Shown piece by piece: positions 56,968-64,000 of a stretch of 64,000 bases of DNA; the stretch's first letter is position 1; the number at the start of each line of letters is the position of its first letter. Origin of the DNA: Glandiceps talaboti (Eukaryota; Hemichordata; Enteropneusta; Spengelidae). The notes below the pieces were generated by a model. That model made no database searches and was not told the DNA's origin. It saw only the letters and a program-made list of their open reading frames with translations. Made by a program: the position numbers and the translations under genes. The stretch is taken from assembly GCF_964340395.1 (NCBI RefSeq), contig NC_135567.1:17142806-17206805 (forward strand). The letters run 5' to 3'.

Positions 56968-57306
56968 GTTAAGTGGCCGTATGGTTAACTAGTTGGTATT
57001 TATTTGGAATTTTTTAATCATACAATAACTCTATTATGTTTTTTAATTCGAAAAAATCACTGTGAAACAATGTACATCAAGACCATGTTTGTAAGTTAGT
57101 AAATTGCAAAAGGCTTGAATTAGGTGTACAGACAATAACAAACCTTTTTGCACATTTTTTGATTTTTGGCAATTCATTCAATTACTTCATGGACTTGGTA
57201 TATGTTGTTTCACATTGATTTTTCAAGTAGGAAAATATAATAGAGTTATTTTGTGTATAAGAAATCCAAAATATATACCACTTTGTCATCTATATGGCCA
57301 CTTAAA
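56968..57306. mobile_element. Foldback MITE, full-length copy 3
   Basis: Left arm TTAAGTGGCCGTATGG and right arm CTATATGGCCACTTAA with long inverted interior homology. In the intron of unit 5, 165 bp before the first acceptor. Confidence 0.8.
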
Positions 57307-57471
57307 GTATACTCCAGTTAGTACAACTACTTTGAGTACCTATTATGTATACAACAAAAAACAAGGCCCAAATATGTATCAACTCAGTTTGTGCCCCCTT
57401 TAATGGCAGGAAAGTTGTAACTGAAGAAATCTGACATAATGAGTAATCTTCCAATTCTGTTTATTCAACAG

Positions 57472-58655
57472 ATACCTGTCTGTACAGATACCTGACTCAT
57501 AGTCTGTACAGATACCTGACTCAAAGTTTGTACAGATATCAGACTCATAGTTTGTACAGATACCTGACTCATAGTTTGTACAGATACCTGACTCATAGTT
57601 TGTACAGATACCTGACTCACAGTGTGTACAGATACCTGACTCATAGTTTGTACAGATACCTGACTCATAGTCTGTACAGCTACCTGACTCATAGTCTGTA
57701 CAGATACCTGACTCATAGTTTGTACAGATACCTCACTCATAGTTTGTACAAATACCTGACTCATAGTCGGTACAGATACCTCACTCATAGTTTGTACAAA
57801 TACCTGACTCATGGTTTGTACAGATACTTGACTCAAAGTTTGTGTACAGATACCTGACTCATGGTTTGTACAGATACCAGACTCATAGTTTGTATAGATA
57901 CCTGACTCATAGTCGGTACAGATACCTCACTCATAGTTTGTACAGATACCTGACTCATAGTTTGTACAGATACCTGACTCATAGTTTGTACAGATACCTG
58001 ACTCATAGTCGGTACAGATACCTCACTCATAGTCTGTACAGATACCTGACTCAAAGTTTGTACAGATACCTGACTCATAGTTTGTACAGATACCTGACTC
58101 ATAGTTTGTACAGATACCAGACTCATGGTTTGTACAGATACCTGACTCATAGTCTGTACAGATACCTGACTCATAGTTTGTACAGATACCTGACTCACAG
58201 TGTGTACAGATACCTGACTCATAGTTTGTACAGATACCTGACTCATAGTTTGTACAGATACCTGACTCATAGTTTGTACAGATACCTGACTCATAGTTTG
58301 TACAGATACCTGACTCATGGTTTGTACAGATACCTGACTCATAGTTTGTACAGATACCTGACTCATAGTTTGTACAGATACCTGACTCATAGTTTGTACA
58401 GATACCTGACTCATAGTTTGTACAGATACCTGACTCATAGTTTGTACAGATACCTGACTCATAGTTTGTACAAATACCTGACTCATAGTTTGTACAGATA
58501 TCTGACTCATGGTTTGTACAGATACCTCACTCATAGTTTGTACAAATACCTGACTCATAGTTTGTACAGATACCTGACTCATAGTTTGTACAGATACCTG
58601 ACTCATAGTTTGTACAGATACCTGACTCATAGTTTGTACAGATACCTGACTCATA
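57472..58655 (+). repeat. 24-bp minisatellite, about 49 copies, built from the splice acceptor and 5' UTR
   Basis: The unit is TACAGATACCTGACTCATAG plus TTTG. The single-copy homolog in unit 3 reads ACAG|ATACCTGACTCTTAG (46251-46270), where the AG is the coding exon acceptor. Each unit therefore repeats CAG|ATACCTG. The array ends at GATGATAGAGGTGTCCACGA just ahead of the ATG at 58679. ORFs on both strands (YRYLTHSL; SVQTMSQV) arise only because 24 is a multiple of three. Confidence 0.95.
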
Positions 58656-58678
58656 GATGATAGAGGTGTCCACGAGAT

Positions 58679-60313
58679 ATGGAGAAGATTACGGTCAAAC
58701 AAGAACATTCTATGAACACTAACCTGTACTGCAGTCAAGAAAATAGCATTGTGGGTAATATGACTGAATTACTTTCTTGTTCTGATGAACATATCCTGGT
58801 GAATGATGAAGAAGAGAGACAAGACAGAGAAGAAGTGATGGTGAAGCAGGAAAATGACAACCACCAGGGTTATTATGATAAAGAATTAAACATGGACATC
58901 AAACATGATTCAACAAATGTGTTTCACCATTCTGATAAACCTTTCCAAGTTAAGACAGAGATCAAACCAAATGTTACAGAAAATATGTATTACACTGACA
59001 CAGTGAAGGAGGATATGAAAATAAAGATAGAAGATGGTGTGATACCAGATGACCATGACATTGACACTGAACAAAATTATTGGAAAGTAACAAGTGAAGA
59101 CTTTCAATACCCTGTACAAACTGTGAATAGTAAGGCAACTAAACAACTAACCACAGGGGAAGACGCAGACTATAACAAGGCAACTGAACAGCTAACCACA
59201 GTGGAAGACCCAGACTATAACAAGACAACTAAACAACTAACCACAGAGGAAGACCCAAATTATAACAAGGCAACTAAACAACTAACCACAGAGGAAGACC
59301 CAGACTATAACAAGGCAACTAAACAACTAACCACAGTGGAAGACCCAGACTATAACAAGGCAACTAAACAACTAACCACTGTGGACTATAGTATGTCTGA
59401 AAGAGTTCATAAAAATCTTGCTGATGGTTGTGAAAATCCCTTTCCAGTAGGGATACAGCAAGCTTTTTTTCCTCATCAGAGAAATCCAGAAGGTAACCAT
59501 GACGATCAGCATTATAGCTGTGAAAGAACAAAAAGTACTAAAGAATCCATTTCTACTGGAAAAACATTTGTATGTAAAGAATGTGGTAAAGTGTTTAGTC
59601 GAAATTTTGTTCTCAAAAGACATATGAGGGTACACACCAATGAAAGACCATTTTTATGTGAAGTGTGTAGTAAAGTGTTTAAGTACAACATCAATTTGAC
59701 GAGACACATGAGGGTCCATACTAATGAAAGACCTTTTGTGTGTAAAGAGTGTGGTAAAGGGTTTAATGAAAAAGGTACTCTGAGAGATCATATGAGGATC
59801 CACACAAATGAAAGACCGTTTGGATGTGAAGAGTGTGGTAAAGGATTTAATCAAAGAGGGTCTTTGAGAGAGCACTTGCGGAGCCACACAAACGACAGAC
59901 TATACCTATGTAAAGAGTGTGGCAAGGCGTTTAATTACAATAGCAATTTGAAGGTACATATGAGAATCCACACAAACGAAAGACCATTTGTATGTAAAGA
60001 GTGTGGTAAAGGCTTTATTCAGAAAAGTTGTCTAACTATGCACTTGATGCAAAGAACAACTGAAAGACCGTTTATATGTAAGGAGTGTGGTGCAGGATTT
60101 TATCGAGAAAGTGATCTGAATGTACACATCAGGATACACACAAATGAAAAACCATATGTATGTAAAGATTGTGGTGCAAGTTTTAATCGAAAAGGACGTC
60201 TCAATGTACACATGAGAATACACACAAAAGAAAGATTATTTGTATGTAAAGAGTGTGGTAAAGGGTTTAGTCAAAGAAGTGATTTGAAAAGGCACATAAA
60301 TACACACAGATGA
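58679..60313 (+). CDS. C2H2 zinc-finger protein 5, short repeat array and 9 fingers
   Basis: ATG at 58679 follows the 24-bp array; TGA stop. 544 residues. N-terminal sites TVKQE, MVKQE, FQVKTE and IKIED, then EQNYWKVTSEDFQYP. Five 15-residue repeats plus a nine-residue stub occupy residues 152-235 (59132-59383), the shortest array in the cluster. The linker has NPFPVGIQQ. Nine fingers run from residue 299. Finger 6 ends HLMQR, so its last zinc-binding His is replaced by Arg. Fingers 1 and 2 have unusual CGKVF and CSKVF cores. The reading frame has no other breaks. Which acceptor is used is uncertain, but none alters the coding start. Confidence 0.92.
   Translation: MEKITVKQEHSMNTNLYCSQENSIVGNMTELLSCSDEHILVNDEEERQDREEVMVKQENDNHQGYYDKELNMDIKHDSTNVFHHSDKPFQVKTEIKPNVTENMYYTDTVKEDMKIKIEDGVIPDDHDIDTEQNYWKVTSEDFQYPVQTVNSKATKQLTTGEDADYNKATEQLTTVEDPDYNKTTKQLTTEEDPNYNKATKQLTTEEDPDYNKATKQLTTVEDPDYNKATKQLTTVDYSMSERVHKNLADGCENPFPVGIQQAFFPHQRNPEGNHDDQHYSCERTKSTKESISTGKTFVCKECGKVFSRNFVLKRHMRVHTNERPFLCEVCSKVFKYNINLTRHMRVHTNERPFVCKECGKGFNEKGTLRDHMRIHTNERPFGCEECGKGFNQRGSLREHLRSHTNDRLYLCKECGKAFNYNSNLKVHMRIHTNERPFVCKECGKGFIQKSCLTMHLMQRTTERPFICKECGAGFYRESDLNVHIRIHTNEKPYVCKDCGASFNRKGRLNVHMRIHTKERLFVCKECGKGFSQRSDLKRHINTHR
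59132..59383 (+). repeat. 45-bp coding minisatellite, 5.6 copies (gene 5)
   Basis: Units include GEDADYN, EEDPNYN and EEDPDYN variants. The last copy is cut after KATKQLTTV. Confidence 0.95.
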
Positions 60314-60330
60314 TTGACCATTCATTTGTA

Positions 60331-60761
60331 AGGGACCGTTTTTTCCACCGGGGGGGGGGGTATGTCAGTGGATTTTTCGAATCGAGCCGACAAAAAGCCA
60401 CTGACCCCCTATCTGTAAAACAGGCTGACACCCCCCCCCCCCCCCATCACATAATTCTAAATTACATAATTCTGAGGTGGTATTTCCAAGTTTTGAAAAG
60501 CTAACGTAAATATATTTTTTTTTTAAATGGGCCTGTAACATTGGTATATGTGCAAATAAGTACATGTACCACATCTCAGACAAGACTATATGCCATTGTA
60601 GAAAAGGATTTTTTCTTCCATCACAATCCAAAACACAATGACCCCCTATCAACAATTTTCAAAACAGCGTGATCCCCCCCCCTGCCAATTTCAAAAACAG
60701 GGTGACTCCCCCTACTAATCTACCGCCCCACCCCGGGGCAAAGAAACTGACCGGTCCCTAA
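60331..60761. mobile_element. G/C-tract-rich inverted-repeat element
   Basis: Termini TAAGGGACCG...CACCGGGG and CCCCGGGGC...CGGTCCCTAA are inverted repeats. Internal G10 and C-rich runs are conspicuous. Inserted 17 bp after the stop codon of gene 5, so it probably forms part of its 3' UTR. Confidence 0.7.
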
Positions 60762-61172
60762 TTCTGGCCTTACCAGCCTATCTACTGCAGAAGTTACGCT
60801 CGCGGTAGATTTATTAGCGTTTACTGTAACTTTTAAAGAACTTCCTGTAATACCAATGTTATATTTCGAAATAATTATGGAAAGTTGCTCCGAAATCTAA
60901 TGAAACTGACGATCGTCAGATCAGAGCTGGGTCAGGACCACGTGTACGTGAATGTCACCTGATAACAGGTCACGTGACTCACTGGAAGCAGCGCTCTTTT
61001 CCTTTTGAACTCCTGAGCTTAGGCATATGGTACATGTAAATCGGTTATTACCCGAAATCACCTCTTCGTTTGTCGTGTCACCGTTCGTGCAGTTTCCGTA
61101 GCGTGACACGAGTCGTTAGTTACGGAAACGGCACTTCCGGCGATACGACGAACGATCGAGGTGGTGTCAGGT

Positions 61173-61273
61173 TAGTCCTGCTTACATGACGGTGCACGAG
61201 TCTGTATTACTGACTTGACTCTAGACAAATGTCAGAATCGAGTCCCGAATTCCCCCGTATGCAAGCAGGACTA
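61173..61273. mobile_element. MITE family D, copy 3
   Basis: Starts TAGTCCTGCTTACATGACGG and ends CCGTATGCAAGCAGGACTA. The interior GAGTCCCGAATT matches copies 1 and 2. Confidence 0.82.
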
Positions 61274-62272
61274 GTGTCAGGTATTAAATAAGGCCTAACA
61301 AAAAAAATGTACACGTGTGTGGCTCCGATTTATACGCTCAATTTTAGAATGTGTGGGGTGGAGTTGATTTTTTATTTTATTTGTTGTATACATATGTACA
61401 GCCATTACAGATTGGAAGAACAGTTTTATATTGTCTTTTTAAGTTGATGTCCATTTTCGCATCCACTATTTCTTGAAGCTTGCGATATTCACGGTTTTCG
61501 CGATTATGATTTTTGAATTGGCTGGCAGTGAATGAGTAGGTGGAGTCAGGCAACCGGAACCAAACAATTTGTTAGGACTAATTAATCACATATATTATAT
61601 ATATTGTTAATGTTTCCTCTTTCTCTTTTTTTTGTGTGTGTGGATATTGACGTGACTGGATATTTTGTTGCAAATTTTTTTTTGTGTGGAAATTTTGGGG
61701 TAAAAAAAATATTTTGCGATCTAAAAAGCAGCAAAGTTGATTTTAGGAGATTTTGGGGTAAAAAAATACTTACGATGTAAAAAAGCCCCAAAATCAATTT
61801 TGGGGGTTGCTAGGAGATGACCTTTAGAGGGCTGTTCTGAAAAAAATGAATTGATAAGCTCAAGTACATATACGGAGTCAATATATACATCAGTCCCCTT
61901 CATTCATGTCATCCACAGTACTGTCATTATGTCACACTAGTTGCCATGGCTATTTGTTCTCACGGTAATATGTTTATTTATTGTAAAATTCAGTTAAACA
62001 ACAAACTGTCAATCAAGATGACGTAGAAAAAATGACAAGATTTATCCGAGGGTCTATTGGTTGGTTTGGAGAGTCGTCATTGAGTTCGGTTATGTGTTGT
62101 TCTTGTTTCGAAAATTGAGATGTTGAGAATTGAGATGTTGAGAATAATCTTAAGTAATTAACTGTAATAAAATAGAAAAATAAAATGTTACAATTTTTAA
62201 AATAGAAAGATTATTCCAAAGAATTGACTTTTTTAAAAACGTAAAATTAATATATTTTATACGTCTTACTCT

Positions 62273-62470
<198 letters not shown>

Positions 62471-62604
62471 ATCAATCAATCTATCTCTATCCATCCAGCT
62501 ATCTGTAGCCACATTATGTATATCTCAACTATATTCTGATTATATTATTAGATATATTACCTCTCTGTCTCAGTCTGTCAGTCTTTGTCTGTGTCTGTAT
62601 ATAA

Positions 62605-62750
62605 GTATGTATGTATGTATGTATGTATGTATGTATGTATGTATGCATGTATGCATGTATGTATGTATGTATGTATGTATGTATGTATGTATGACATTGT
62701 ATGTATGTATGTATGTACTTACGTACGTGCGTGCGTACGTACGTACGACA
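62605..62750. repeat. (TATG)n microsatellite with (TACG) end
   Basis: TATG repeats with CATG variants ending in GTACGTACGTACG. The plus-strand ORF here is an artefact. Confidence 0.95.
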
Positions 62751-62774
62751 CTGGTAATCGAGCCATCAGTTTTC

Positions 62775-63044
62775 TAAGATAGACGCAAACTAAATCTATT
62801 GCTCTTCAATGTGGTAGATGACACAAGTGGGTGATAGTTCCTCTGTTGTCACCCTGTTATCAACATAGTGTATTACATCATAGACCCAACACATGAATAC
62901 ACAGTAAACATGGCCATGGAAGTTGGAAAACACTATGGAACTTGAACTCCCTACTGAGACGATAATTAAACAAACGTCCATTCAAGAGCTTATTACAGTT
63001 GTACCAACATGTTGCGACAATAGTTTTAGTTTGTGTCTATCTTA
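62775..63044. mobile_element. MITE family E, copy 2
   Basis: TAAGATAGACGCAAACTAAA at the left and TTTTAGTTTGTGTCTATCTTA-type sequence at the right match the copy at 29778-30066. Confidence 0.8.
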
Positions 63045-63094
63045 CTAAACCGAAGGCTCAATTACCATCGTAATATGTATGTATGCATGCCCCC

Positions 63095-63144
63095 CCTCTC
63101 CCTCTCCCCTCTCTCTCTCTCCCCCCTCTCTCTCTCTCTCTCTC

Positions 63145-63226
<82 letters not shown>
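63095..63226. repeat. (CT)n microsatellite
   Basis: Nearly pure CT for about 100 bp with CCCCTCT interruptions at the start. Confidence 0.98.
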
Positions 63227-63228
<2 letters not shown>

Positions 63229-63282
63229 AATCATATCTACTGTAAGGTTTCAGGTTGAGATAGACACCACTACACAAGGTAT

Positions 63283-63526
63283 AATCTGTTGAAGTTCAAA
63301 CAAAATCCATGGTCACCAGCTAGTGAAAGTTGGTAGAATCTGACAGTTTACAGCTGATTTGATGAAATAAAGAACGAAAATCATTGAAAAAACATATACA
63401 GGATAACTGCTTCAGTATATTGACTACATTTTGGGTAATATCGGAAGAGTATGTGTCTACACTTTAATACATTCTACAAACTTTCACTGACTGGTGACCA
63501 TGGATTATGTTTGAACTTCAAATGAT
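63283..63526. mobile_element. Inverted-repeat element with arms of about 45 bp
   Basis: AAGTTCAAAC..AATCCATGGTCACCAG at the left is the inverse of CTGGTGACCATGGATTATGT and TTTGAACTT at the right. It ends just before the 60-bp array. Confidence 0.75.
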
Positions 63527-63537
63527 TATACCTATAC

Positions 63538-63895
63538 AGCGCCATCTATCATAGAGTGAACAAGACTGGCAGTTTACAGTTGATAGTGAACAGTGCCATC
63601 TATCACAGAGTGATCAAGACTGACAGTTTACAGTTGATAGTAAACAGCGCCATCTATTATAGAGTGAACAAGACTGACAGTTTACAGTTGATAGTAAACA
63701 GTGTGCCATCTATCATTGAGTGAACAAGACTGGCAGTTTACAGTTGATAGTAAACAGCGCCATCTATCATAGAGTGAACAAGACTGGCAGTTTACAGATA
63801 GTAAACAGCGTCATCTATCATAGAGTAAACAAGACTGACAGTTTGTAGTCGGTATCAAACAGCGGCATCGATCTATCATGAGTAAACAAGACTGA
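63538..63895. repeat. About 60-bp tandem array with GCGCCATCTA motifs, 7 copies
   Basis: The unit contains AACAGCGCCATCTATCATAG and AGACTGACAGTTTACAG. The GCGCCATCTA half matches one half of the CTCF core, but the other half (AGTGG) is missing. Same orientation as the 30533-30860 array. Confidence 0.85.
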
Positions 63896-64000
63896 CTGAA
63901 GTATGATACCATTCTGTGTTTCCGCTGCCCGCTCGCCAAATCACAAAACATTTGGCGAGAAGATTTTCGCTCCAATTAGCCAAACATGCGACCATTACAT

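Noticed and set aside
57842-58738. Long ORFs on both strands (YRYLTHSL and SVQTMSQV repeats)
   Set aside because: They exist only because the 24-bp repeat length is a multiple of three; both strands are open at once, and the array is explained as amplified acceptor/5' UTR sequence.

Overview
The window is animal nuclear DNA, AT-rich and full of introns, tandem repeats and short inverted-repeat transposons. The protein families point to a slowly evolving invertebrate, perhaps a deuterostome such as a hemichordate or lancelet, or a lophotrochozoan. I cannot name the species from sequence alone. No bacterial, phage or CRISPR features are visible.

Region 1 (1-28000) is dominated by one plus-strand gene whose 12 recognised exons (7291-26650) join in phase (3690 coding bases, 1229 codons plus stop). 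They encode a SECIS-binding protein 2 family member (SECISBP2/SECISBP2L), the RNA-binding factor needed to insert selenocysteine at UGA. The first coding exon is not recognised and may lie further 5'. Several introns carry tandem repeats that start exactly on an exon edge: acceptor copies before exon E, donor copies after exons E and H, and a decayed copy of exon I. A sequence that folds as a type I hammerhead ribozyme lies upstream at 3569-3616.

Region 2 (28000-33900) is gene-free. It holds an octamer-rich repeat, several minisatellites and an 11-copy array of a motif whose best copies match the CTCF core (30533-30860).

Region 3 (33960-60313) is a cluster of five tandem C2H2 zinc-finger genes on the plus strand. 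Each unit has a short noncoding 5' exon with a conserved promoter block, a 0.7-2.1 kb intron and a single coding exon. The proteins share one architecture that I do not recognise as a named family: an N-terminus rich in psi-K-x-E (SUMO-consensus) motifs, a conserved spacer, a tandem array of a 15-residue repeat (KATKQLTTVEDPDYN) present in 16, 10, 10, 28 and 5.6 copies, a linker usually containing NPFPIGIQQ, then 9-15 C2H2 fingers. Three of the five genes have lost fingers at the 3' end through frameshift or nonsense changes. One lost its N-terminal module and another duplicated it. Every unit's 5' block contains a CTCF-like core (YTTGRTGGCGCT), and four of five have a palindrome or near-palindrome beside the 5' splice site. 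The fifth unit has its 3' splice-acceptor segment amplified into about 49 copies of a 24-bp repeat.

Region 4 (60314-64000) has no gene. It holds MITE-like elements, large microsatellites and a 60-bp tandem array with GCGCCATCTA half-sites. The zinc-finger cluster is therefore flanked on both sides by CTCF-like arrays, which suggests (inference only) a regulated chromatin domain.
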